From Loripinus fragilis (lineage: Eukaryota > Mollusca > Bivalvia > Lucinida > Lucinidae), in assembly GCA_964019695.1 (NCBI GenBank), contig OZ026530.1, positions 27,106,108 through 27,170,107 of the forward strand: a stretch of DNA of 64,000 nt, given 5' to 3'. Both the position numbers and the translations under genes were made by a program. Positions 1 through 12,299 of this stretch are shown piece by piece. The notes below the pieces were generated by a model. It was given only the letters and a program-made list of their open reading frames with translations. It searched no databases and had not been told where the DNA came from. Each line of letters opens with the position of its first letter. Position 1 is the first letter of the stretch.

Positions 1-59
1 TGGCGTGCAGTGAAACGGGTCGAAGCCCTCCAGTAAATTATTTTTACTGACCGCTCCAA

Positions 60-270
60 GGCAGTGCTTCTTTTGTGGACCATTTATGTCATTTCTGTCT
101 TGTTTTTGTTATGCTTTTATGCACGTCTGTTTTTTGATGCCTTGTAGTAACCTGCTGGGAAAGGGCTTACCTCTTGTCTCTCGTTTGTGATGTCTAATTG
201 TGAAGTTGTCACTTTCCTATTGGTATCCTGGGTCAGGAGTGGTGCTTGATTGTATCGATTTCTTACTTAA
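60..270 (-). repeat. Dispersed repeat F, copy at left edge
   Basis: The reverse complement matches the repeats at 39355-39610 and, in part, 38695-38770. Shared landmarks are atcgatacaatcaag, cctgacccaggatacca and cacaaaagaagca. No coding capacity is seen. The rest of 270-1150 shows nothing else that I can name. Confidence 0.6.
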
Positions 271-316
271 ATGAATGCAATGAGCTTAAAGGTTGGTCCT
301 TATTTCACCTATATAG

Positions 317-355
317 CCTAAAACCAAAAGCTCACAGTGGCATTACCTTCTGGCT
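317..355 (-). other. Weak exon candidate
   Basis: On the minus strand an acceptor (gctgtaacag) and a donor (GAAG|gtaatgcc) bound 37 nt that are open in a single frame, reading H-S-L-L-I-D-R-K-L-K-P-E. No partner exon with a matching phase was found. Coordinates are approximate, and it may be chance. Confidence 0.12.
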
Positions 356-1158
356 TCAGTTTCCGGTCAATCAGCAGTGAATGCTGTTACAGCAATGTCA
401 AAGTGTTTGAAAATTTTATGAAATATGCCATTTATTTCATCGAGTGAAGCGAAAAATGCATATGTCATGAGTGGCCTATACAGTTTTGAGCGTGACAATT
501 TGCACTAAATGACGTCATACATGTTCGCACTTTACGTCATATTTTGATGACGTTGCATAATGTGCAATGTCGGCCAAAACAGCAGGAGAAGAGAAAATGA
601 AAATTTCAGCAAATCCCAACAATTTAATTACCAAAATTTTCCTTGCAATCTAACTAAGAAAATGAATTCTCACATTTTGTGCTTTTGTCGACTAATAAGA
701 AAGTATAGGCGTTTGAAAATCTTAAGACGGCTCAATGAAGTCAACGGAGAAAGCAGAGGACATCCAATTTCACCCTAAAATACAACTTTTTATTATTTCA
801 CGGATGTGAAATATAACCTTTTTAAATTTACATTATATTTAATCAATATTTTACTATAATTCCAACTCAATGCTTTTATCGTTTTTTCGGAGATTTTGAT
901 TGGTCCGTTGGCAAAATTAAATTGTTTTTACACTTCGATAAAAGCCTATGCGTAGGAATATTTGCTAACTGCCTTGATATCACAGTGGTAGATTGTGTTG
1001 ATAATAACGAACTGTACATCAAACTATTATAACTTTCACCAGATTAAATATATTTAAGCGCCTTCTAAAGCTTATTTAAAAGCCCTTACGCTGTACATGG
1101 TGGTGCACCTTCAAAGCAACGGGGGAACTCTAAGAAATGGACAGGATGGGGAGTTATG

Positions 1159-1186
1159 TGACGTCACTTAACAAACGGTCACGTCA
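1159..1186. promoter_or_regulatory. CRE-like TGACGTCA and half site upstream of the small ORF
   Basis: A perfect CRE palindrome at 1159-1166 and a CGTCA half site at 1182-1186 lie 50-80 bases before the ATG at 1237. Another perfect TGACGTCA occurs at 510-517, with further half sites near 535 and 547. These are known binding sites for CREB/ATF proteins; function here is inferred. Confidence 0.25.
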
Positions 1187-1236
1187 TTGAAGAGAATCGT
1201 CATCAAAACAATGTCAAGGCTCACATCAACAACGAA

Positions 1237-1676
1237 ATGTTTCAACGCAGTTTGAACTTGTCAAATCGCACTTTTAAAATTGACGCTAAGATCTTAGATC
1301 TACTTGGGAGATTTAAGGCAGGACTTGTGAAGGTAAGTGCTTTAATCCGTGGCCCGATCTGTGCTGTGGTAGTGCCTTTCAATGAGCCCAGCAAGCTGTC
1401 CGAATATTTGACATAGGAAAACATATCCAAGCTAAACGGAATTGTTTTGAGCCCAATCAGCCCATACTCACATATTCGCCCCAAATAGGGTGCAATTTTA
1501 ATCATTATTTAGCAAAACAAAGTTTGAACTGACAGAATTTTCAAGATGGCTGCCCGATCGTTCATAGACAGCGGTTATGAACTATTTTTCTTTAGTGGGC
1601 TTTTAAATTTAAAATTTTGTCAACAGCCTTTTACAAATGTGCTGTTTTGTTCCAAAGTTGGAATTATAAGGAATGA
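1237..1676 (+). CDS. Possible two-exon small ORF (58 residues)
   Basis: ATG at 1237 opens 32 codons (M-F-Q-R-S-L-N-L-S-N-R-T-F ... L-L-G-R-F-K-A-G-L-V-K) ending at an excellent donor, AAG|gtaagt, at 1333. A strong acceptor, ctatttttctttag, ends at 1595. The sequence after it stays open in the matching phase for 26 codons to TGA at 1674-1676. The stop lies at the left edge of a 155-bp hairpin (1669-1823), so the last exon may have been cut short by that insertion. An AATAAA lies at about 1807. I do not recognise the product. A competing reading on the other strand (ATG near 1503, donor gtgagtatgg) cannot be excluded. Confidence 0.3.
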
Positions 1677-1823
1677 AATTTAATTTTTTGGTTTTTATCG
1701 ATGTGTAAACTCCGGCGAATCACTCACAAATTTAACATAAAGCCCTCCAGGCTTTATTCAATTTGTGAGTGATTCGCCGGAGTTTACACATCGATAAAAA
1801 CCAAAAAATAAAATTTCATTCCT
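1669..1823. mobile_element. 155-bp near-perfect hairpin element
   Basis: Arms of about 65 bases (1669-1733 and 1759-1823) are inverted copies with only a few mismatches. The spacer itself folds (AAAGCC...GGCTTT), so almost the whole element is one hairpin. No clear target duplication was found. It resembles a small foldback MITE. Confidence 0.7.
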
Positions 1824-2189
1824 ATAGTATTTCATTTCTTTGTATATAATAAAACCTATCATTAAGAAAAAAGGGCATTTAGACTCACCATTGAACAGTG
1901 CCTTTTTGTCTATTTTATTATTAAGTGATCTTGAGGTCTGAGGGCTGGCTGCAGTAGTTGGACTTCGAGTTGTCAATTTTGTCGTTGCTGAAAACTTTGT
2001 TGCTGCTGTAAGCAAAAATAAAATAACATTTTACACATATTTCTTGTCTTGCAGATAGATCCACTCCAACAGGGTCCAAATAAAACATACCAAAACATAA
2101 ACACACACCATTTTATCAGTAATACGTCATAGTTTAAGATTGGAAACTGCAAAGTGTGAAGTACGAAGTGTGAAGTATCACATGTGAAA

Positions 2190-2640
2190 AAGTAAGTGAG
2201 TATGATCAGGAAATACCACAATCACACCCTGCAGACCAACCCACAGCACCGTGAGGAAGAGTCACAGAACACTAACAGTCACACCAGAAGGAGTAGGAAG
2301 ACAAAAAAAGCCAAGCAACCAGTTCTCTCTCTTCCTCGTAAAGATGATTGTAAAACTAGAATTGACACTTAGTAATGCATAACAAAACAAAGGCCAAACA
2401 CAGAACCCCCACAAACAATTGGAGGTACATAAAACAATGAATCAACAACAACAACAACAACAACAGAAACCTTGCCTTAGAATGAACAGCAGTCTAAACC
2501 AGTTGGGCGGGGGCTTAAATACATTTTACTGGCGCCAAATCTCGGCCTTTTTTTCTTATGCAGGCTTCCTAACTAATGCAATGCATCATAACAGAGAAAC
2601 AATCTAATGAAGTTAACACACTATGATGAAATAATGAAAA
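2190..2640 (+). repeat. Dispersed repeat A, copy 1
   Basis: It starts at the shared left end agtaagtgagtatgatcagg and continues through cacagcaccgtgaggaag, ctctcttcc..aagatgattg and the aacaacaacaa tract. It is followed up to about 2640 by sequence shared with the copy at 35071-35640. Other copies are at 16185, 27473, 46860, 58546 (+) and 36350, 52085 (-). Confidence 0.75.
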
Positions 2641-2704
2641 GGGCGCATGACTCACAGATGGTTAGAGCTAATAAAAATTTAATGTTGAGCCACGGTGGAA
2701 GTCA

Positions 2705-3040
2705 AAACTGTGAGGTGTGATGTGTGAAGCGTGAAGTATGAAATGTGAACTGTGAAGTAAGATTAGTGAACTGTGAATTTTGAAGTTTGAACTGTGAAGT
2801 CTGAACAATGAAGTGTGAACAGTGAACAATGAAGTGTTAACTGTGAACTTTGAAATGTCAGTTGTCTTCTATACATTAAATAACATTTTAGAAAACTATG
2901 AAGTATGATGTATGATCTGTAAAGTATGACCTGTGAACTTTGAAATGTCACTTTCCATTGCATCTCACACATAAAATAAAGTTTTAGAAAAGTGTGAAGT
3001 GTGAACTGTGAAGACAGAAGTATGCAATCTGAACTATAAA
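2705..3040. repeat. Degenerate minisatellite of TGTGAAGTGTGAAC-type units
   Basis: Many variants of tgtgaactgtgaag occur in tandem, with two partial ~100-bp copies of a unit containing tttgaaatgtcа-like sequence followed by aca(t)taaaataa. A short related stretch is at 2140-2190. Confidence 0.6.
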
Positions 3041-3411
3041 ATGCTGAGTCACCACCAGTCTTTCATAGGGACCAGAGTTTATTTTGATCTTCCCAGCCAG
3101 GATGATTAAACTGTTCACATGTGTTCCTTTTTGAGGGTTTGAAGCTTTGAAGGCTCTCAGAATTTCTGCATTTTTTAAGCTTTCTCAATATTAGACAAGC
3201 AGTGATGTATCCTGCAGATGGAATTTCTGAAACAGATGCTACGTTCCTAGTTTGATTTTAAGAGAATCAACTGAATTTATCCATTTCCAAAGATGGAGAC
3301 AAACAAACGCAAGACTGATTTATAAAACAGCCATTATGACCATGCCTACACGCCAACAACTTCAACAGTACCAATTGTCCCATAAGACCTCAAACCAAAA
3401 TTTATATCTAA

Positions 3412-3630
3412 AGATTACCCCATTTATGCCTTATGGAATTTTCCACTGTTATGAATTGAACGAGTCCATTTCAAATTTTAGGGTTGTTGGGTGGTATTTT
3501 TCATTTTCGTTCAAATTATAAAAGAAACCCCTTTTATCAAATAGTGGTGAACTTGATCAGACGTCGTGTTTCCCATCGTCTGATCTGATTTTGCATTGTT
3601 TGCCGATGTCCCAGAAAAGGATGCTAGGCA
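3412..3630 (+). repeat. Hairpin family H copy
   Basis: It matches the frequent family with ttatggaattttccac, a gggttgttgggtggtattttt block and an inverted core built on GATCAGACG / CGTCTGATC, ending near tgtttgccgatgtccca. See the separate finding for all copies. Confidence 0.7.
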
Positions 3631-4371
3631 TATATGGTTTGAGCCAGAAGCAAACACAATAAACTATCATGATCAAATGTCTTTCACAGTGTACTGTCAG
3701 TTTCAAAGATAGTCAGTGACCTGCTCTTAAGTTATATTAGGTTTGGTCAAACACAGCCTTACTGTAAACAGATACGCTCTTTATCAGACTGAATGTGACC
3801 CAATTGTCTAAATTACAACTAAGGCTGTGACGACTTGAAACGAAACATATGCTATCCCATATGTCAATGGTTTACAATGGTGTGCGATGTGGCGCAACGA
3901 AATCATCAACTCAAGTGTAAGAAAACAAAGCCAGATACTGTATTAGTACACACTCCCTGTGGTCATTCGACACACGCCTATTACCATGATCAGTTTATTG
4001 TTAACACCCAGTTTCAATTGCGCATGTCTAATATTTGTCCACGTGACGCTGGGCGTGTCCATTATAATGAGTAATGAGATTTTCGTTGTGTATGGGTATC
4101 TTTAGAATGGTCCACGTGGTCCAAGAAGTATAGGAGAACCAGCGGATTTTATAATAATTCTTTATTGTAAATAAGAAATTTGCTTCAAAAAGAGAGTGTT
4201 GAATTAGAGTTTTGTTTTCATTGATAACACTATACGAGCCAAAAAATACCAAAATATAAAATGATTGACAAATCTAACATCATAAATTATTTTCTATCCT
4301 AAATCTATTATGGGATCGCCCATCCAATAGCTTTCAGCAGCTTCATTTTCATACACTCACCAGGGCTGCTC

Positions 4372-4603
4372 TTACTGTCGTGCCAACCAAGAGTAACAGT
4401 GACGTTATACTTTGTTTACAACTGCTAAGTAAAACGTTAACGTGTACACTTCACTTGAGCTAACTCGAATCGATAGATCACATGTGTGTTAATCCTATCC
4501 TGAGGATAGGATTAATACACAAGTGATCTATCGATTATAAGTCCCTTACAACATTGTAAACAAAACATGAAGTCACTGTCACTCTTGGCTAGCAGCACAG
4601 TAG
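4372..4603. mobile_element. Palindromic MITE family P, copy 1
   Basis: Ends are inverted: ttactgtcgtgccaaccaag at the left against a ...ggctagcagcacagtag end at the right. Inside them is an inverted aacagtgacg / gtcactgt block, and the centre is a near-perfect inverted repeat around gataggattaatacaca. A second copy at 34173-34394 has the same layout. Confidence 0.7.
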
Positions 4604-4695
4604 CATGTCAATCAGACATACTGATGGCAAGTGTCAGAAAACAAGCTCTATGGCCTTAACATCAGTGTAAAAGGACTAGACGGATGGCTGAGAAT

Positions 4696-7600
4696 GGGTT
4701 TGCTCCCCCCCCCTATGAAATTTTGCAGACATATCCTATCTTGTAGAAAATTGAAAGCAGAGTCTTTTAAGACATGTTTGCACTCTGTGCTCCGGGGCTT
4801 TAGTCTGTAAGAGCCTGTAACATACGTTACTTTATCAAATTAAGAAGAAGTAAATTGAATGTTTGGGCTACAATTGAAGACATTAAAATATTCATTTTAA
4901 AAAATCATTCATATGGTCTGCATACTGGATATCTTAACTACGTATGACAGCCATTTGAACAAAAATGCGGCTTCCTAAGGTGTCATATGCGTTACATAAA
5001 TCAGATAACCCATTGAAATTCGCAAGTGTGGCTAACATCATTTACATTCACAATCTCTCTGTGTGTTTTACAAAATGTTTTTAACCATATCAGACTAGCT
5101 TATGCAATTAGCTAACAGAAAAATTAAAGTTTGGTTCCCTAGCTTAAATATTTTTTTCTGGAATAAGCAATTAAATAACCCTACTCCTACCCAGTTTTAA
5201 GGTGAAATGTTTGGTATTAAAACTTTAGTAAACATAGTTAAAAAATATTTGCAGTTGATGAACATGTTTCATTGATTGGGATCTATTTGCTTATATGAAA
5301 AGACTCATAAATCTGCATGTTTGTTGCAAAATTTTCATTTTCAGAGGCTGTTACATATGTTACCTGATGTAATAAATGGGCAAGCTCATTGTCTTTATGT
5401 AAGATATGCCTAAAAATGTTTTAATCTTCTCGAGGGAATTCTGCAGACATATTCCTTCTTATAGTACAACTCAAGCTGCATCAAATAAGGGATGTTTGCA
5501 CTCTCTATGTTGGGGCGTTAGTCTGAAACAGCATGTTACATGCGTTACTATATCAAATAAGAAAATGTATTTTGAAAGTTTGAGCTAAAATTGTGAAAAA
5601 ACTCTAAGCTGCTGGATATCTTACATTGTTTAGGGATTTTAAGCTGGCTCGTATGATAAAGACCTATAGATCTGCTAGTTTTTACCAAGTTTTAAAGATC
5701 AGAGAGCGTTACATATGTTAGCGTGATAAGTAAAATCATCAAATAGTATTTTGACATCAAGCTGAGCAAGGGCCTGCTCCATCCTAATCCCCTTTGGAAT
5801 TCTGCAGACATATTACATCTTATGTAACCATTCAAGGTGCATTTAATAAGAACTGTTTGCACTCTGTAAGTCGGGGCGTTAGCCTGTAACAGCTAGTTAC
5901 ATATGTTACTATATCAATTTGAGACTAAGAAATTTGAATGTTCGAGCTACAGAAAGAAGACATTAAAACTATCTAATAAATTGACATTCTTATAGTCTGC
6001 ATACTGGATGTCTTTACTACATATGGAAACTGTTTAACATTAATATGGCTAACTGTGGTGTTATGTGCGTTACATGAACCTAATTGTAATTAAAAAGCTA
6101 TAACTGTGGCAATCGCCATCTAGTTAAACAACTACAAACATATACTCAATTGATGAATAGCAAAAACCAAGTTTGCTTTTCTCTCTTAAATATATTGTCT
6201 TATTGGAGCTAATACACAGCCTTACTCCCAGTCTTACAGAGAAGCAAATTTTGCTATTAACGTGTAAGTAAAACCTATGAAAGCGATTGCAACGTGTAGA
6301 TATTTTACTTTTTCTTATTCTGTCTTGCTCATATATCTGCAAGATGTCATTAAGTTTAAGATCAGGACACTTAATGTGTACTTATAAGTCTTTGGTGCCA
6401 AAACACTAGAAATTTTATTCATTTCTGATTATCAAGCCCATTGACTGTTGTTACAGATGTTATCAATGATCTTTTGGACACATTTCCTAATAATGTGCAT
6501 ATAATGCTAAATATAGAGCCACAAATAGAAAAGATAGTTTTACATTTGTAAAAGACAATACAATAAATGAAATGGTCCAAACTAATTATCATCTATTTAA
6601 CACTCATGTTAAATGTTTGTCGTTGTCTGCTTCTGTGGTAATCATTATAATCACACGCCTCCTTGCAACTAGTAGAATCATCACACAATATTTCAATCAT
6701 TTACTGTTATACAATTTTACCACCAGTCCACTCAAAATTGATGAGCCATTATCAACTTTCCAATTTTGCCATTCATGGCTTGGAACATTCGTAAACTCAT
6801 ATGAATTCCTAATAGTTGGCTCTTTGAGTATGTGTTTAAAGTGATACTCTGCAAGTAGGAGAAAGACTAAAGCTTTGAAAGGAGGAAACTATACCATTAA
6901 AAGCAATGAGTACCTGGACTGATGTACCTTGATATTTCTGTGATAAAGAATGATATCTTAGCTGGTTAACTTTTATAAATGTAGCCTTTCCATACATGCA
7001 ACAAACATATTTTCATCTAATAACTTCTCTGCACTTATTATCTTTCCCCAAGCATTCAAAAACTTATTTGAAGTCTTAGTACTTTTGAAGTGCTGAATCC
7101 GAGGTAACTCTTTCCCTTCAGATAAATGAACTAGATGTATCACAGCAGGTAAAGCAATGAAATGCAGGATGAACAGAGCGCAAATTAGACCCTTTCAATT
7201 CAATGATTCACTAAGTGTCTAAGATAAGAGCACTTATTAAAGGATGTAACATACATAACTCGTCATAATAAATGAGCAAGGGCATTGTCGTGACATCCTT
7301 TTTGATTACACAGTCAGAGACAAGTGTTGTCAATTTCAGTGTTTTCAATGGATCATGAAATGAGGCATCTTATCAACTTGTTTACTCTGTATAAATCTTC
7401 CATAGAGCATACTATAGAACTACAGGATATCCTATTCTACCCATAGTCCACTTTCCTTCTTTGAATGCAACAGCTAATGATATGGCTGCAAAAACTGAGA
7501 AATCATAGGTTTTACATTATTTGAAGGCTTGCTTCAATGTACTGACATCAGAAACCAGCCAGCTGCAAACATAATTGATGGCAATGTCCAACTTCATATC

Positions 7601-9622
7601 GTTTCTCTTATACCAGATAACTTTCAAGGTGTAACAGAAATTGTTTCAGACGGTCTGCCAAAACCATCAAGAGTCAACATTGTAACTAAAGAATTCTTAT
7701 AAAGCTCTTTGGGCGCAGCAAAATACTATTGATCTAAGACCTGAGGACTTAAGCACCCAAGGACTGGATAGGTTCCATTGCAAATGATGCAAAAAAGCAG
7801 CCTATCAAATTTCTGTTTGACCAATGTCAGAAATCTTAAAGTAGAGACATAGCTTTTGCAAAATCAGAGCAAAGCTACCCTTTGACAAGCACGGATGTAG
7901 AGGCAGCTGCAGTAAGATTGCTCTTGCCACTTCACAGGAAGAGGCATATACCAGAGCCATACTCCATTGTATGCATATATGTGAAATGGCATTAAACCCA
8001 TATTTAATCAGGTGTTTGATCCCATGACACTGACATGCTGTTGCTGCTTTTGAAGAATGCTAAGGATTCAAGTTATAGCTTAGTCAATTTGTTTGACCCT
8101 GGCACTGGCCACACATACAAAGAAAATTAAGTCTTTTGATGGCAAAAGAGGAGGATCACACGCAATGCTTATAAGTGATGTTTGTCACAATTACCAATTT
8201 TAAAAAGTAATCTTAATTAATGTAACATATAACACCACAGGAAGCTGTATATTTGTTAAAAACACTTTCTTATGTATCAAAGGTATTCAGCATGCAAACT
8301 ACATGAATAATTCAAATAAAAAGATAGTTTTATGTCTTCTTTCTGTTTCTCAGACTTTCAATTCATTTATTCTTAAATTGATATGGTAACATACGTATCA
8401 TACCATTACAGGCTAACCCCCTAGTTAATAGAGTGCAAACATCTCTTATTTGATGCAGCTTGAATTGCTCTTTAAGGTATGATATGTCTGCACAATTTCC
8501 AAAGGGGAGGAGAGGAACAGGATTGTACTTGATCAGTTTGCAGTCCTAATACTATGCCATGATTCTACTGGTTGTGATGAAATGGGTGATTATTTTGCCA
8601 TAGAAGCAGACACAATGATAGACATTGTGAGGGTGACTTGAATAAAGATTGTTTTTAAATTATTATATTTAATAGGAATATTTATTAAATTGTGTCATTT
8701 AAATGAGAACTATTATTTTCTATCTATATGTCTATATATTTTAATATTATTGGCATTAGGAAATATGTGATAAAAAAAATAAATATTATATATAACATCG
8801 GTAACACAATTCCATTGACTTGTTATCAGCAATGACTAATGACTAAGAATAAGGCACCAGAGGCTAGAGATTAATCGGAAACATGTGAAAAATAGTATTT
8901 TTTCTGAAATATCATCTCTTACTTCCAAGACAATTTCCTTGCTCATTCATTATGCCATGTAACATACATTACATACTTTCATAAGTGCTCTGATCCTGAT
9001 GTCAAACTTGCAAATGTATGATTCTTTATTGCATTAGCAAGACAGTTCCAAAAATGTAAGATATCCACGAGCATCAAATATTTTCATATATTTTTCTTCA
9101 ATAATAGATACCAAAATTGGATACTTAAAATTGGGGGTAGGGTTGTTTAATAGCTCATATAAAACAATGTATTTGAGATAGAAAAGTAAACTTTGTTTTT
9201 TCTATTAGTCGAATGAGTATTTTAGTAAACTAATATTAAAAACACTTGTAGAAATGCACAAATCGTCTGTAAAATTAAATGATGTTAGTCACGATTTCAA
9301 CTTTCAAAGGGAAATTTAATCTTTGTAACGCATTGAAGGCTGTAATTTTGTTAAAATGCTGCTTTTATGTAGCTTAGGCAGCCAGCTTGCAAACTACACG
9401 AGAAATTTGAATAATAAGATGGTTTAATGTCTTCTTTCTGTAGCTCAAACTTTCATTTTGATTTTTCCTTAGTTTGTTATAGTAACATATGTAACTGGCT
9501 GTCAGAGACTAACGCCCCAGAGCACAGAGTGCAAACATCTCTTAAAAGATGCGGCTTGAAAATTTCTTCAAGATAGGATATGTCTGCAAAATTCCCTAGG
9601 GGGGGGGGGGGGGGAGCAGGAC
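4696..9622. mobile_element. ~4.9-kb inverted-repeat transposon-like element with decayed coding interior
   Basis: The left terminus (gggtttgctcccccccccc then ttttgcagacatatcct) is matched in reverse at 9545-9622. The two arms stay alignable for at least ~700 bases: landmarks such as ggcgttagtctgtaacag, gttacatatgttac and aaataaccctac recur in order and inverted. Sub-repeats of the terminal module recur at about 5440-5560 and 5800-5915 (+) and 8380-8510 (-). The interior (about 6500-8200) holds remnants of coding sequence broken by stops. A non-autonomous or dead DNA transposon is the simplest reading. Confidence 0.65.
8023..8130 (+). pseudogene. Coding remnant with D-T-D-M-L-L-L-L-L motif
   Basis: One frame reads H-D-T-D-M-L-L-L-L-L-K-N-A-K-D then, a few residues on, N-L-F-D-P-G-T-G-H-T-Y before a stop. 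From general knowledge, DTDVLVLLL followed by a GTG motif is conserved in uncharacterised transposon-associated proteins common in molluscs and cnidarians. The flanks (about 7440-8020) are protein-like only in short pieces in shifting frames. It is a decayed internal gene of the inverted-repeat element. Confidence 0.4.
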
Positions 9623-10774
9623 CTTTTTTAGCTCGAAGTCTAGACAGTTTTTTACTGAATCTTATTCAAAACATATTCGGCTGGTGCAATAAAATAAAAC
9701 GTTGTGCTAGATTGATAAGCATTGTATGCGCATGTATACCATAGTTCTGTGAGCATTTTACTATTAATTATTTGAAAAAGGCTCATAAAAGGTTTTATGA
9801 AAAATACTTTACATTACTTTATTGCTTATGGTAATTGGCTGTTGTTAGTAATTAATGAAAAGAGTCATCATATATCATTAAAAAATAATCTAAACACCTA
9901 CAATCTCATTAACATGTACTAATTAGTAGTGACATATAGTAAAATTGATCAGAAAGAACCAATGTGACTGTGAATCTTCATTTTTTATTCATTACAGACT
10001 CATATATTAATATTACAATGTCAACTTAACTACTCCTACTGTGATTCAGAATATTAACCTATTGTATACCAATGAATTTCTTTCCTTCTGGTTTATACAA
10101 TAACTAGAGAAGGTATCTTGTATACACTGAGGGGTCACAGTTTATAATTTCCAAAAAATTGTATTGATTTTTCTGAAGATCGTTTTTGCCTTAGCAAACT
10201 GTGCAAACCCTTAGGCAGCATTTCATCTGGGTCTTCACTGTTTGCCTAAGTATGAGTTGAGGGGTATCTGGTCCTCAAAGGGTTAAACAGCTAACAATGC
10301 TTTTATAAAGTTTTAGTTGGTCAGCATTTTGAACATGGGAATATTACCAGACATAGACAATAATTCCTGCCCAAATCAATATTTTATTTTCCAATTCACT
10401 TAATATTACGTTGTTTTCTCTTGTAGAAGCCCTAACTCATCCAATGTTTTATAATAGACACACAATCGAATCAAATATATGCCTGTTACAGTAGTGAAAA
10501 AATTAGCTCACTTGATGTACACATGGACAGCCACAGATTAAGACAATGACATGGCGAGCAACGTTGGGCCTGGTCAAAGCAAGGGTATCTGATGAAAAAT
10601 CTATGGACATTTTGACCCACAGCCGTGTAATTGAAAGGGGAAATAACAGCAACATACCACTATTTTGTCAAAATAAGGCAATTTAAAGCAACATAGCGCT
10701 ATTGTGCTAATACATGGCAAATGAAAGCAACATAGCGCTATTGTGTTAATATAAGGCAAATAGGCTGTCACATT

Positions 10775-11440
10775 CCCTATAATAATTTCAGGTTAAATAT
10801 ACCACATTATGCATGATATAACCTAAATGTGTCACATTACATAATATATCGTACCCTACAATTATTTAAGGTTAAATATGTCACAATATGTATGCCATAC
10901 CCTACAATTATTTCAAGTTAAATATGTCACATTATATAATATAATATACCCTACAATTATTTAAGGTTAAATATGTCACATTATGTATGCTTTACCCTAC
11001 AATTATTTCAGGTTTAATACGTCACATTATGTAATATACTAACTCTACAATGATTTAGGGTTAAAAATGTCACATTATATAACATACTATACCCTACAAT
11101 TATTTCAGGTTAATTATGTCACATTATATAATATACTATACCCTATAATTATATCAGGTTAAATATGCCACAGTATATATGCTATACCCTTAAATTATTT
11201 CAGGTTAAAATATATCACATTGAATATGCTATACGATATCCTTTACTTATTTCAGGTTAAATTTATCACGTTATATTTGCTATACCTTCAAAATTATTTC
11301 AGCTTAAATATGTCGCATTATATATGTTATACCTTAAAGATAAGGTACAAAATGGCACATTATATATGCTATACCCTACAAGAACTTCAGGTTAAATATG
11401 TCAAATTATATATGCTATACCCTTCAATTATTTCCAGTTA
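10775..11440 (+). repeat. 47-bp minisatellite, about 14 copies
   Basis: Tandem units of the form ggttaaatatgtcacattat, then a variable TA-rich stretch, then taccctacaattatttca. Measured spacings between successive unit starts at 10870, 10917, 10965 and 11012 are 47-48 bases. Units diverge toward the right end. Confidence 0.85.
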
Positions 11441-11696
11441 AATTATATTTTTAAATTAATCCAGAACAAAGCTTTTACAATGATTCCTTTGGATCAATAT
11501 ATGAACTAACAGGAACTGCTAGTGTAAGATCAGATAGGCACTGCTGCAGAAATGCTTCTGAATCAACATTTACTTAATTATTGATGGGCCCTAGTAGTTT
11601 AAAAATCGACCTGGCATATATACAATATCAGTTATAAAATGTTTGTTTTCATGCTGCCATGTCTACCTGACTCGGCCTCTAATAAACTAAGTACTA

Positions 11697-12103
<407 letters not shown>

Positions 12104-12108
12104 TAGTA

Positions 12109-12204
<96 letters not shown>
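12109..12204. repeat. (GAT)n microsatellite
   Basis: Pure GAT repeats. They end 20 bases from the 5' splice site of exon B (12225) of the unrecognised minus-strand gene and so lie at the start of its intron. Confidence 0.95.
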
Positions 12205-12207
<3 letters not shown>

Positions 12208-12224
12208 AACGAAAGATTACTTAC

Positions 12225-12299
12225 ATGTTTTGGTTTTTTTAGTCTTGCGATTTCCAAATCTTTGTTTATACCAGGCATCAAAAACTCCAGAAAGCATAG
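12225..12299 (-). CDS. Exon B of the unrecognised gene
   Basis: 75 nt, phase 1 in and phase 1 out, with acceptor tttattttag and donor CAT|gtaagtaatc. The coded peptide has an aromatic cluster (F-D-A-W-Y) followed by basic residues. A pure (GAT)n array starts 20 bases past the donor. Confidence 0.55.
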
